Counted from the stretch's first letter, positions 45,442 to 53,222 are shown. The stretch: DNA of 64,000 bases from Tenacibaculum larymnensis (GCF_028829235.1 NZ_JAIWJY010000008.1:62001-126000), one strand, 5' to 3'. Numbers and translations: made by a program. Notes: generated by a model from the sequence alone, not told the origin.

Positions 45442-46217
45442 GATAGTTGTAATGAGGTGTGTTTGTTTTTTGAGTTAAATAGCATAGTTGTATTGCCTAT
45501 GTGTACTTTTTGAACATTGTTTTTTAGGGCATGAAAGCAATTGTCTAACTTAGGAAGCATTCCTTCAAATATGACTCCGTCAGCTTTTAATTGCGCGTAG
45601 GATTCTGAAGTGATTTGTTCGATAATAGAGTTGTCATCGGTTACATCACTTAGCACTCCTGGTTTTTCAAAACAGTAGTACAATTCTGTATTAAAATCAG
45701 TGGATAATCCTATAGCCAATTCAGCAGCAATAGTATCGGCATTGGTATTGAGTAATTGTCCGTTAGCATCGTGCGTAATTGCACAAAATACTGGAGTTAC
45801 TTCATTATTAATTAATACGGTTAGTACTTGCGGATTTACGGTAACAACGTCGCCTGCAAATCCGTAATCTATAGGTTCAGCAGGACGTTTGGTTGATATA
45901 ATGGTGTTTCCGTCAGCCCCTGTAAATCCCACAGCATTTGCATTGTTTGCTTGTAACTGCGCAACAATTTGCTTGTTGATTTTACCTGCATATACCATAG
46001 TAATCAAATCTAAAGTTTGCGTATCGGTTACACGTCTGCCATCAATCATCGTCACAGGAATATTCAACTGTTTAGCCAATTCAGAAGCTAGTTTACCTCC
46101 ACCATGAACTAATACTTTCGGACCTTTTAGTTGAGCGAAATCAGCTAAGAAACTATGTAAGGCTTTCTCATCATTAATGATGTTTCCACCTATTTTTACA
46201 ATCTTTATAGTTTTCAT
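45438..46217 (-). CDS. argB: Acetylglutamate kinase
   Basis: 259 residues from the ATG at 46217; the open frame extends upstream, but this start puts the nucleotide-binding IVKIGGNII at the N-terminus as in the family. VHGGGKLASEL and GFTGADGNTI are the amino-acid kinase motifs. It phosphorylates the N-acylglutamate. No N-terminal extension for arginine feedback of the Pseudomonas type is visible. Coupled to argE by an ATGA overlap. Confidence 0.92.
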   Translation of the reverse strand: MKTIKIVKIGGNIINDEKALHSFLADFAQLKGPKVLVHGGGKLASELAKQLNIPVTMIDGRRVTDTQTLDLITMVYAGKINKQIVAQLQANNANAVGFTGADGNTIISTKRPAEPIDYGFAGDVVTVNPQVLTVLINNEVTPVFCAITHDANGQLLNTNADTIAAELAIGLSTDFNTELYYCFEKPGVLSDVTDDNSIIEQITSESYAQLKADGVIFEGMLPKLDNCFHALKNNVQKVHIGNTTMLFNSKNKHTSLQLS

Positions 46218-46534
46218 TTTTAGTTTTAAGTTTAATTTATTGTTCATTTTTTCTTGATAAAAAACGAACCAAAAAATCAAGTCAGTAAAGAGAAAATTGC
46301 TACGCACCACTCATTTTCAAAGCTTCATGCTTAAAGCTACGCTTAGCACTTCCGCTTTTTCATTCATTATTTTTTTTACAGACAGTTTTCATATTTTAAT
46401 TCTCTTTTCATTAAATGTCACGTCGAGTGATTTTTAGTACTGAAAGGGAGAAAAATTGTATCGAGACGTTTTCAAGTAGTTCTCGATACATCTCCCTGCG
46501 GTCGACACTCGAACTGACAAGTCAAAATTTAAAT
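46218..46534. repeat. argF'-argB gap with palindromic element copy D
   Basis: No gene in this 317-base stretch. 46416-46519 is a 104-bp member of the palindromic family (TGTCACGTCGAGTG ... CACTCGAACTGACA, inner TTGTATCGAGA / TTCTCGATACA). The element splits the arginine cluster into two transcription candidates. Confidence 0.65.
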
Positions 46535-47473
46535 TCAACTTAAATGATTTAAAATCTCTTTTAATACTATCTGTGCTGCAAAGGTTCTGTTGTTGGCTTG
46601 TTCAATCACAAGAGAATTTTCACCATCTAAAACAGCATCTTCCGCTACCACATTTCTTCTGATAGGTAAGCAGTGCATAAATTTAGCAGCGCCTATTTTT
46701 TCCTGAGTAATCATCCAGTTGGGGTCTTCATTTAGTATTTTACCATATTCATTAGAAGAACTCCAGTTTTTAGCATAGATAAAGTCGGCATTTTCAAAAG
46801 CTTTCTCTTGATCGTATTCGATAGGAAACTCTTGAGTAATTTCTGGATCTAGCTCATAACCTTCGGGATGCGTTATAACAAATTCTACCTCCATGTTGTG
46901 CATGAGGTGTACAAAAGCATTGGCAACTGAGTGTGGTAATGCTTTGGGGTGTGGAGCCCAAGACAACACAACTTTAGGATTATCAGTTTTTTTAGTTTCC
47001 GTAATCGTAATTGCATCTGCCAAAGCTTGTAACGGATGGTCAGTAGCGCTTTCCATATTGATAACAGGAACCGTAGCATATTTTACAAAACTGTTTAGTA
47101 CAATTTCAGAGGTATCTTTTTCTTTGTCTTTCAACGTAGGAAAAGCTCTTACCGCAATGATATCAGCATACTGAGAAATTACCATGGCAGCCTCTTTAAT
47201 ATGTTCTGAAGTACTTAAATTCATTACAGTACCGTCTTCAAACTCCATATTCCAAGCATTGGTAATGTTTAACACACTTACTTCCATACCTAAGTTTTTA
47301 GCCGCTTTTTCGGTACTTAATCTTGTACGTAAACTAGCATTAAAGAACAGCATGACTAAGGTTTTGTGTTTTCCCAAATCAGCAAACTGATAGGGACTTT
47401 CTTTTAATTGAATTGCCTTTTGAATAGTTTCTGAAAGGTTTTCAATGTCTTTTAGGCTGGTGTATTTCTTCAT
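46535..47473 (-). CDS. N-acyl-ornithine carbamoyltransferase (ArgF'-type, SOTCase/AOTCase group)
   Basis: 312 residues. It has the transcarbamylase phosphate motif in the form SLRTRLSTEKA, and WAPHPKALPHS plus FMHCLPIRRNV near the C-terminus. This is close to Bacteroides ArgF', an N-succinylornithine carbamoyltransferase, and unlike ordinary OTCase. From memory, a Pro near residue 90 in the loop before 'EH' marks succinyl specificity and a Glu there marks acetyl specificity. Here the loop reads NLSTSEHIKEA, so the position is Ser. Substrate choice is therefore left open. It overlaps argD by 4 bases. Confidence 0.85.
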   Translation of the reverse strand: MKKYTSLKDIENLSETIQKAIQLKESPYQFADLGKHKTLVMLFFNASLRTRLSTEKAAKNLGMEVSVLNITNAWNMEFEDGTVMNLSTSEHIKEAAMVISQYADIIAVRAFPTLKDKEKDTSEIVLNSFVKYATVPVINMESATDHPLQALADAITITETKKTDNPKVVLSWAPHPKALPHSVANAFVHLMHNMEVEFVITHPEGYELDPEITQEFPIEYDQEKAFENADFIYAKNWSSSNEYGKILNEDPNWMITQEKIGAAKFMHCLPIRRNVVAEDAVLDGENSLVIEQANNRTFAAQIVLKEILNHLS

Positions 47474-48597
47474 GACAGTTCCTTTTTTAAAGACTCAAAA
47501 AACATATCGATATGTTGTTTTTGAATGGTTAATGGTGGAAGGATTCTTAATAAGTTAGGGTTCTTAGCGCTCCCTGTGAAAATGTGATGTTTGAATATTA
47601 GGTTCTTTCTTAGCTCAGCAATAGGAAAATCGAATTCCAAACCTAACATCAAGCCTCTTCCTTTTACAGTTGTTATTTGTGGAATTGATGTAGCTTTTTC
47701 AATAAAGTAATCTGAAATCTGCTGTACATTTTCCATCAATTGTTCTTTTTGGATGGTTTCAAGAACAGCTAAGGAAGCAGCACAGGCTAAGTGATTACCG
47801 CCAAAGGTAGTCCCCAACAAACCGTAAGAAGCTTTGATGCTTGGATGAATTAAGATTCCCCCAACAGGGAATCCGTTTCCCATTCCTTTAGCCATGGAAA
47901 TAATATGCGGAGTAATGCCGTGTTTTTGAAAAGCAAAGAAATCACCCGTTCTACCAAAACCACACTGAATTTCATCAGCAATTAATAGCGTGTTGTATTG
48001 CTTGCATAGTTTTTCTAACCCTTGGTAAAAAGTAGTTGATGCTTCGTCTAATCCACCAATACCTTGAATGGTTTCAATAATAATGGCACAAACATCATTG
48101 TTCTTTAAAGCCTTTTCAACACCTTCCAAGTCTTCAAATTCTAAGAAAATTACTTCTTGCTGTGCATTGATAGGAGCCACAATTTTTGGATTATCTGTAG
48201 CGGCTACCGCCGCAGAAGTTCGTCCGTGAAACGAATTCTTAAAGGCAATTACCTTTTGCTTATCTGTATGAAAAGAAGCTAGTTTTAAGGCATTTTCATT
48301 GGCTTCGGATCCTGAGTTACATAAGAATAACTGATAGTCTTTACAACCCGATATGTTTTCTAGTTGGTCAGCCAATTCAACCTGTAACGGATTCTGAATC
48401 GCGTTGCTATAAAAGCCTAGTTTGCTCACTTGTTCACTAATGTTTTTAACATAGGCAGGGTGTGAGTGCCCGATAGAAATTACGGCATGTCCGCCATATA
48501 AATCTAAATATTCTGTGCCTTTATCGTTGTATACATATACATTGTTGGCGGTTACTGGGGTTATATCAAATAGAGGATATACGTTAAATAAACTCAT
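47470..48597 (-). CDS. argD: N-acyl-ornithine aminotransferase (class III PLP)
   Basis: 375 residues. Motifs are GGHAVISIGHSHPAY, LCNSGSEANENALKLA, IADEIQCGFGRTG and the PLP lysine in ISMAKGMGNGFPVG. It converts N-acyl-glutamate semialdehyde to N-acyl-ornithine. It overlaps argF' by 4 bases and proC by one, so it sits in a coupled operon. Confidence 0.92.
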   Translation of the reverse strand: MSLFNVYPLFDITPVTANNVYVYNDKGTEYLDLYGGHAVISIGHSHPAYVKNISEQVSKLGFYSNAIQNPLQVELADQLENISGCKDYQLFLCNSGSEANENALKLASFHTDKQKVIAFKNSFHGRTSAAVAATDNPKIVAPINAQQEVIFLEFEDLEGVEKALKNNDVCAIIIETIQGIGGLDEASTTFYQGLEKLCKQYNTLLIADEIQCGFGRTGDFFAFQKHGITPHIISMAKGMGNGFPVGGILIHPSIKASYGLLGTTFGGNHLACAASLAVLETIQKEQLMENVQQISDYFIEKATSIPQITTVKGRGLMLGLEFDFPIAELRKNLIFKHHIFTGSAKNPNLLRILPPLTIQKQHIDMFFESLKKELS

Positions 48598-49394
48598 TAG
48601 TTTTCTTTTTTTATGGTGTTAATTTTGTTGAATGAAGCAACCATTCCCTGTATTAAAGCAGCACTTAAACCTTTGTGTTCCATTTCATTCAAACCTTCGA
48701 TGGTACAGCCTTTTGGAGTGGTAACTTTATCGATTTCTTCTTCAGGATGATTTCCTGTAGCTATGAGTAAGTTGGCAGCACCTTCACTAGTATGCATAGC
48801 GAGTTCTTGTGCTTCTTTTGCATCGAAACCTAACTGAATAGCGGCTTGTGTAGTTGCCCGTATTAAGCGCATCCAAAAAGCAATTCCACTAGCACATATT
48901 ACAGTGGCTGCTTGCATTTGATCTTCAGGAATAATCATAGAAGTTCCTAGTTGATTAAAAATAGTTGTAGCTATTTTTAAATCTTCCTTCTTTTGAGTAT
49001 TACCACTAAGACAAGTCATCGATTTTCCAACGGCAATAGCAGTATTAGGCATGGCTCTGATAATAGTAGTATCTGAACCAATAAGAGCTTCCATTTTTTG
49101 AATAGAGAAACCAGCAACTGTAGAAATTAACTTATGATTGCTTGATAATAGAGGAGCAGTTTCTTTTAAAAGAGCTTCTAAATGTGTTGGTTGTACAGCA
49201 AAAATTAATACATCAGACGCTGTGATTGCTTCCTTGTTATTAGAACTAATGAAAACGTTGGGAACTTCTTTAAATTCATTGAGTTCTTCAATATTTCTTT
49301 TAGTTAAGAAAAGTTGAGAAAATGATTTGTTTTGTATCAATCCTTTAGTGATTGATTTTCCTAAGTTACCTGTTCCTATAATTGCTATTTTCAT
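48597..49394 (-). CDS. proC: Pyrroline-5-carboxylate reductase
   Basis: 265 residues. N-terminal NADP site IGTGNLGKSITKGL, and the family segment IIRAMPNTAIAVGKSMT, with a helical C-terminal dimer domain. It makes proline from pyrroline-5-carboxylate. Its place inside the arginine cluster links proline and arginine synthesis at the glutamate semialdehyde branch. It overlaps argD by one base. Confidence 0.92.
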   Translation of the reverse strand: MKIAIIGTGNLGKSITKGLIQNKSFSQLFLTKRNIEELNEFKEVPNVFISSNNKEAITASDVLIFAVQPTHLEALLKETAPLLSSNHKLISTVAGFSIQKMEALIGSDTTIIRAMPNTAIAVGKSMTCLSGNTQKKEDLKIATTIFNQLGTSMIIPEDQMQAATVICASGIAFWMRLIRATTQAAIQLGFDAKEAQELAMHTSEGAANLLIATGNHPEEEIDKVTTPKGCTIEGLNEMEHKGLSAALIQGMVASFNKINTIKKEN

Positions 49395-49463
49395 CTGTAA
49401 AGCTTTGATTATATATTTTGTATTAAGACATTCATCTTGGTTTGTTTAATCCCTCTATGAGGG

Positions 49464-50441
49464 TTAGAAATAAGTTGCTTTTAACTGTAACCCCGTATCT
49501 TCTTTAAAACCAAACATTAAGTTCATATTTTGGACTGCTTGTCCGGAAGCTCCTTTTAATAAATTATCAATAATGCTTGTTATGAGGAGCTTATCTCCGT
49601 GTTTATGCAAATGAATTAAACACTTATTGGTGTTTACTACCTGTTTTAAGTGTAATTCATTATCAGCTACGTGTGTAAAAAGAGCCTCCTTATAGTAGCC
49701 TGAATACAGTTGTTGTGCTTCTTCTAAACTTCCTTCAAAATAAGTGTACTGCGTAGCGTAAATACCTCTGGAAAAATTTCCTCTGTTTGGTAAAAACAAT
49801 ACTTCTGAATCAAAACTTGATTGAAGTGTATGTATAGTTTGATTGACTTCTCCTAAATGCTGATGTGTAAAAGGCTTGTAGTAAGAAAAATTGTTATCTC
49901 TCCATGTAAAATGAGTAGTTGCTGATAGTGAAGTTCCCGCACCAGTAGCGCCAGTAACCGCATTGATATGTACATCATTCTGTAATAAACCAGTGTTAGC
50001 TAATGGAAGCAATCCTAATTGAATAGCCGTAGCAAAACACCCTGGATTTGCTATGTAAGAAGCACCTTGTATCGCTGTTTTTTGAAGTTCAGGTAAACCG
50101 TATACAAACTCTTTTCTTTGAAAAGTGTTATCAGCTTTTAATCTGAAATCATTCCCTAAATCAATAATCTTTGTGTGGTCTGAAAAGGTATGAGCTTCTA
50201 AAAACTTTTTAGAGTTTCCATGTCCTAAGCATAAGAATAGTACATCTATGTTCTTATTAATTTTATTGGTGAATGTTAGTTCAGTGCTACCCACTAAATC
50301 CTGATGTATGTTCGCTATTTTATTTCCAGCATTAGAGGTACTATACACAAAATTGATAGCAGTTTCAGGGTGTTGTAGTAATAGTCTTACTAACTCACCA
50401 GCTGTATATCCTGCACCGCCTATAATTCCTACTTGTATCAT
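49464..50441 (-). CDS. argC: N-acetyl-gamma-glutamyl-phosphate reductase
   Basis: 325 residues. GIIGGAGYTAGELVRLL binds NADP, and the catalytic Cys lies in YIANPGCFATAIQLGL; GATGAGTSLSATTHF follows. It reduces the acyl phosphate made by ArgB. It is separated from argG by 151 bases that hold a repeat copy, and from proC by 69. Confidence 0.95.
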   Translation of the reverse strand: MIQVGIIGGAGYTAGELVRLLLQHPETAINFVYSTSNAGNKIANIHQDLVGSTELTFTNKINKNIDVLFLCLGHGNSKKFLEAHTFSDHTKIIDLGNDFRLKADNTFQRKEFVYGLPELQKTAIQGASYIANPGCFATAIQLGLLPLANTGLLQNDVHINAVTGATGAGTSLSATTHFTWRDNNFSYYKPFTHQHLGEVNQTIHTLQSSFDSEVLFLPNRGNFSRGIYATQYTYFEGSLEEAQQLYSGYYKEALFTHVADNELHLKQVVNTNKCLIHLHKHGDKLLITSIIDNLLKGASGQAVQNMNLMFGFKEDTGLQLKATYF

Positions 50442-50484
50442 ATTGTTTGTTGTTTTAAATAGTAGAATCAGTTTTCATTTATAA

Positions 50485-50580
50485 GATCATCACGTTTTTA
50501 TCACTCCTCATGATGACGGTTTTGTCATTGCGAGCCTTTCGACTGTCGCTCAAGACAGGCTCAAGCGTGGCGATCTGTTC
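50485..50580. repeat. Dispersed repeat copy between argC and argG
   Basis: GTCATTGCGAGCCTTTCGAC then TGTCGCTCAAGACAGGCTCAAG. The same block occurs at 42588-42640 and, in the other order, at 35084-35135. Confidence 0.65.
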
Positions 50581-50592
50581 ATTGTTTACTGT

Positions 50593-51771
50593 CTATTGAT
50601 TCACTTGTTGATATATCTTATTCTGATTTCCTAAGAGTTTGATGAAGCCTTTAGCATCTTCGGCGGTCCAACCTTTATTCATTTCACCATAGCTACCAAA
50701 TTTGGTATTCATTAAATCATGAGGAGAATCAATTCCGTCTAGTGTAAAGTGATAAGGTTTAAGGTTTACAAACACATCTCCGGTTACTTTTGCTTGGCTA
50801 TTAGTAAAGAAAGCCTCTATATCTCTCATCACTGGATCTAAATATTGACCTTCATGTAAATGCATCCCATAAAAACTAGCTAAATACTCTTTGTGTTGTA
50901 ATTGCCATTTGGTTAAGGTGTGTTTCTCAAGTAAGTGATGTGCTTTAATGGCAATTAAGGCAGCAGCGGCTTCAAAACCAACTCTTCCTTTAATTCCAAC
51001 AATAGTATCACCCACATGAACATCTCTACCAATTCCAAACTTTGAAGCTATTGCATTTAACTTTTCTATATTTTGTGCAGGAGTATTTTCATCGTCATTA
51101 ATAGCGATTAATTCTCCTTTTACAAAAGAAAGTTTTACCTGTTCTGGTGTTGTTTTGGTCACTTGTGAAGGATAGGCATGTTCAGGTAATGGTTGCTCAG
51201 AAGTTAAAGTTTCCTCACCACCAACACTAGTTCCCCATAAACCTTTATTTACAGAGTATTTAGCCTTTTCCCAAGACAAATCGATACCATTATTCTTTAA
51301 ATATTCGATTTCTTCCTGTCTTGAAAGTTGTAAATCTCTAATAGGAGTGATGATTTCAATTTCAGGAGCAATGGTTTGAAAAATCATATCAAATCTTACT
51401 TGATCGTTTCCTGCACCTGTACTACCGTGTGCTATATATTCTGCACCTATGCTTTTAGCATAATTTACAATTTCGATGGCTTGTACTATTCTTTCAGCAC
51501 TTACCGAAAGCGGATAGGTATTGTTTTTTAATACATTTCCAAAAATTAAATACTTGACTACCTTGTTGTAAAAATCATCAACAGCATTAATGTTTTTATA
51601 GGTAGCTACTCCCATTGTATAGGCATTTTCTTCAATTTTCTTAATTTCTTCGGAAGAAAACCCACCAGTATTCACACTAACAGCATGAACTTCATATCCT
51701 TGTTTTGATAAACTTACCGCACAGTATGAAGTATCTAAACCTCCACTGTATGCAATTACTAATTTTTTCAT
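50593..51771 (-). CDS. argG: Argininosuccinate synthase
   Basis: 392 residues. The PP-loop AYSGGLDTSYC, GSTGAGNDQVRFD and the TxE-type helix region are intact. It joins citrulline and aspartate with ATP. It overlaps the GNAT gene by 4 bases (ATGA), so the two are coupled. Confidence 0.95.
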   Translation of the reverse strand: MKKLVIAYSGGLDTSYCAVSLSKQGYEVHAVSVNTGGFSSEEIKKIEENAYTMGVATYKNINAVDDFYNKVVKYLIFGNVLKNNTYPLSVSAERIVQAIEIVNYAKSIGAEYIAHGSTGAGNDQVRFDMIFQTIAPEIEIITPIRDLQLSRQEEIEYLKNNGIDLSWEKAKYSVNKGLWGTSVGGEETLTSEQPLPEHAYPSQVTKTTPEQVKLSFVKGELIAINDDENTPAQNIEKLNAIASKFGIGRDVHVGDTIVGIKGRVGFEAAAALIAIKAHHLLEKHTLTKWQLQHKEYLASFYGMHLHEGQYLDPVMRDIEAFFTNSQAKVTGDVFVNLKPYHFTLDGIDSPHDLMNTKFGSYGEMNKGWTAEDAKGFIKLLGNQNKIYQQVNQ

Positions 51772-52379
51772 TTTTTGTCTTTTTTTAGGAAGATGCTCTC
51801 CTTAATTCTTTTAAGTCTTTGAAAGACTTTTCCTTTTATTTTTATGTTTTGAGATTTTTTGTTAGGATCGTATAACATACCAGTACACAAGCACATTTTT
51901 TGCTGTGTACGTTGTAACACATCGTAGTTTTTGCAGGTTTGACAACCATTCCAAAAAGATTGATCTTCGGTAAGTTCAGAAAAGGTTACAGGCTTATAAC
52001 CAAGCTCGCTATTGAGCTTCATAACTGCTAAGCCTGTAGTAATACTAAATACTTTAGCATTAGGAAATTTTGCTCTGGAATGTTCAAAAACAACTTTTTT
52101 TATTTGCTTGGCTAAACCAATACCTCTGTAATCTGGATGAACTATTAATCCTGAATTAGCTACAAATTTGCCATGACTCCAAGCTTCGATATAGCAAAAT
52201 CCAGCAAACTTATCGCCATCTAAAGCAATAACTGCGTTACCATTTTCTAGTTTTGTAATAATATATTCTGGTTTTCTTTTGGCAATTCCTGTACCTCTAA
52301 CCAGAGCAGCTTCGTCAATAGTTTGACAAATAATTTCGGCATACTTACTATGCGATTGATCAGCAATAACAACTCTCAT
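51768..52379 (-). CDS. GNAT acyltransferase, first gene of the arg operon (candidate N-acylglutamate synthase)
   Basis: 203 residues. GNAT fold with the CoA loop YRGIGLAKQIKK and beta-4 FVANSGLIVHPDYRG. After the fold comes a four-Cys group (CQTCKNYDV, then MCLC), which may bind a metal. No separate argA is visible here and the gene heads the cluster. I infer that it makes the N-acylglutamate that starts the pathway, but a GNAT alone does not prove that. It is the first true cistron after the arginine leader. Confidence 0.75.
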   Translation of the reverse strand: MRVVIADQSHSKYAEIICQTIDEAALVRGTGIAKRKPEYIITKLENGNAVIALDGDKFAGFCYIEAWSHGKFVANSGLIVHPDYRGIGLAKQIKKVVFEHSRAKFPNAKVFSITTGLAVMKLNSELGYKPVTFSELTEDQSFWNGCQTCKNYDVLQRTQQKMCLCTGMLYDPNKKSQNIKIKGKVFQRLKRIKESIFLKKDKK

Positions 52380-52423
52380 TGAAATTGATTTTAGATAAAC
52401 ATTTTGTTATAAATCGGTGGTTT

Positions 52424-52452
52424 GAAAAGAAGAACCGGACGCACCTAGGTTC
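52424..52452 (-). terminator. Weak terminator candidate in the arg leader
   Basis: On the minus strand GAACC pairs with GGTTC around an 11-base loop, followed by TTCTTTTC. The stem is only 5 bp. A second small hairpin CCC-gtaa-GGG lies just upstream (52465-52478). It could be the switch for the second Arg-rich frame, or chance. Confidence 0.3.
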
Positions 52453-52470
52453 CCAAAAGAAGTAGCACCC

Positions 52471-52572
52471 TTACGGGCGACGTCGGGTAAAAATAGGTCG
52501 TACAACAACTGCGTTATTGAAAACAATAACAAGAGTTAGTAACGATATAAAAATGTAGATTATAGAAATCAA
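52471..52572 (-). CDS. Possible second arginine leader ORF (tentative)
   Basis: On the minus strand a frame from a TTG at 52572 encodes 33 residues. It ends VVVRPIFTRRRP-stop, with Arg codons CGA, CGA, CGT and CGC. Arg clustering just before a stop is a hallmark of attenuator peptides. There is no ATG and the N-terminal part is plain hydrophobic sequence, so translation is uncertain. It lies between the first leader peptide and the GNAT gene. Confidence 0.35.
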   Translation of the reverse strand: MISIIYIFISLLTLVIVFNNAVVVRPIFTRRRP

Positions 52573-52579
52573 AAGGATG

Positions 52580-52663
52580 AAAATAAAATTATACAATACT
52601 CAGTTTTGTGCAAGGAAAGACTAGCGTCGGTTATAAGACCGCACTAAAAAACTGGGTATATTG
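52580..52663 (-). promoter_or_regulatory. Large hairpin overlapping the arginine leader peptide (attenuator candidate)
   Basis: On the minus strand the segment at 52663-52647 (ACAATATACCCAGTTTT, inside the leader ORF) pairs with 52607-52593 (AAAACTGAGTATTGT), with one C-A mismatch and a two-base bulge. The 3' arm is followed by the T-rich ATAATTTTATTTTC. Inside are GTGC/GCAC and CGGT/ACCG pairs. A ribosome on the Arg codons would cover or free the 5' arm. Confidence 0.55.
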
Positions 52664-52686
52664 TTGTATATTTTATTTGTTTGCAT
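52621..52686 (-). CDS. Arginine leader peptide of the arg operon
   Basis: 21 residues, starting MQTNKIYNNIPSFL and ending with Arg-Ser-Tyr-Asn-Arg-Arg before the stop. Arg codons are CGG, CGA and CGC, all rare compared with AGA in this AT-rich genome. It begins 7 bases after a TAGATTTG promoter element, at the very start of the transcript. Its coding sequence forms one arm of the hairpin at 52593-52663. I infer a ribosome-mediated attenuator that senses Arg-tRNA. Confidence 0.7.
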   Translation of the reverse strand: MQTNKIYNNIPSFLVRSYNRR

Positions 52687-52693
52687 AATGGCG

Positions 52694-52701
52694 CAAATCT
52701 A
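52694..52701 (-). promoter_or_regulatory. Promoter -7 element of the arg operon leader
   Basis: TAGATTTG on the minus strand, 7 bases before the leader peptide ATG at 52686. It implies a leader RNA of about 300 bases in front of the GNAT gene. Confidence 0.55.
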
Positions 52702-52857
52702 TAAAATAAATTTTGATTAATGCTATATAAAAAATAAAAAGTTTTATAAGTGTAAGTAATACAGAGGGTTAGTGAGTATTTTTTCTAGGAGTAAAATAAA
52801 AAAGTCAAAAAAATATTAGGATAACTAAAAAATAATTTCAAATATTTGTGGCAACAG
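52702..52857. promoter_or_regulatory. Shared divergent promoter region of the arg and ilv operons
   Basis: 140 AT-rich bases between the two -7 elements. The ilv side has AATATTTG at 52841-52848 (one mismatch to TAnnTTTG), 9 bases before the first ilv leader ATG. No clear operator palindrome was seen. Confidence 0.45.
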
Positions 52858-52923
52858 ATGAAAAAACAAGTTTTAAATATCATTTCTATTATTATTGTCA
52901 TTGTGATTATTTCACAAGGGTAG
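52858..52923 (+). CDS. ilv leader peptide 1 (Ile/Val-rich)
   Basis: 21 residues: MKKQVLN, then a block with eight Ile, two Val and one Ser (residues 8-18), then SQG and stop. It begins within about 10 bases of the promoter and is followed 40 bases later by a strong terminator (52963). The GGAAGC just after the Ile block (52924-52929) can pair with GCTTCC of the terminator 5' arm (52966-52971), which would make an antiterminator. This is the classical arrangement of an Ile/Val-tRNA-sensing attenuator. Confidence 0.8.
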   Translation: MKKQVLNIISIIIVIVIISQG

Positions 52924-52962
52924 GGAAGCGGTATTTAATATTTAACATATAAATTAATTAAG

Positions 52963-52993
52963 AAGGCTTCCTAAATTTAGGAAGCCTTTTTTA
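52963..52993 (+). terminator. Attenuator terminator 1 of the ilv operon
   Basis: Stem AAGGCTTCC-taaattta-GGAAGCCTT followed by a T run. Its 5' arm can alternatively pair with GGAAGC at 52924. Confidence 0.85.
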
Positions 52994-53005
52994 GTTGCAA
53001 AAATC

Positions 53006-53068
53006 ATGAATCAATTTTTCAACATCGTGGTAATTATTATTGTCATTATTAGCTCTCCACCGAGTTGA
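53006..53068 (+). CDS. ilv leader peptide 2 (Ile/Val-rich)
   Basis: 20 residues: MNQFFN, then IVVIIIVII (six Ile, three Val), then SSPPS and stop. It lies directly after terminator 1, so it is translated only in transcripts that read through the first attenuator. It is followed 24 bases later by terminator 2. Sequence outside the Ile/Val block is unrelated to leader 1, so this is not a simple duplication. Confidence 0.8.
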   Translation: MNQFFNIVVIIIVIISSPPS

Positions 53069-53092
53069 TGCAGATAGTTATTGCCTATAAGG

Positions 53093-53128
53093 AAGCCTGT
53101 ATCTAACTCAAGATACAGGCTTTTTTTA
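53093..53128 (+). terminator. Attenuator terminator 2 of the ilv operon
   Basis: Stem AAGCCTGTATCT-aactca-AGATACAGGCTT followed by seven T. AGATA at 53072-53076, just after the leader 2 stop, can pair with TATCT of the 5' arm, a weaker antiterminator than in attenuator 1. Confidence 0.85.
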
Positions 53129-53167
53129 TACCGTGAATATCATAATGATTTGGTTTTAAGTGTTTGG

Positions 53168-53222
53168 TTTTAAGGTTTTTGTATGTTTTTGAGAGTCAGT
53201 GAAAATCATCAAAACCTTAAAA
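53168..53222 (+). other. Third hairpin in the ilv leader, before ilvE
   Basis: TTTTAAGGTTTT (53168-53179) and AAAACCTTAAAA (53211-53222) pair perfectly over 12 bp around a 31-base loop. There is no T run after it. It lies 58 bases before ilvE and may protect the mRNA or modulate initiation. Confidence 0.45.

Noticed and set aside
46885..47390. Open frames within argF' in other frames
   Set aside because: They are shadows of a well-conserved gene with typical codon bias in the argF' frame.
52380..52700. A metabolite riboswitch in the arg leader
   Set aside because: No known aptamer core was recognised, and the Arg-codon-ended reading frame explains the structure better. Not fully excluded.
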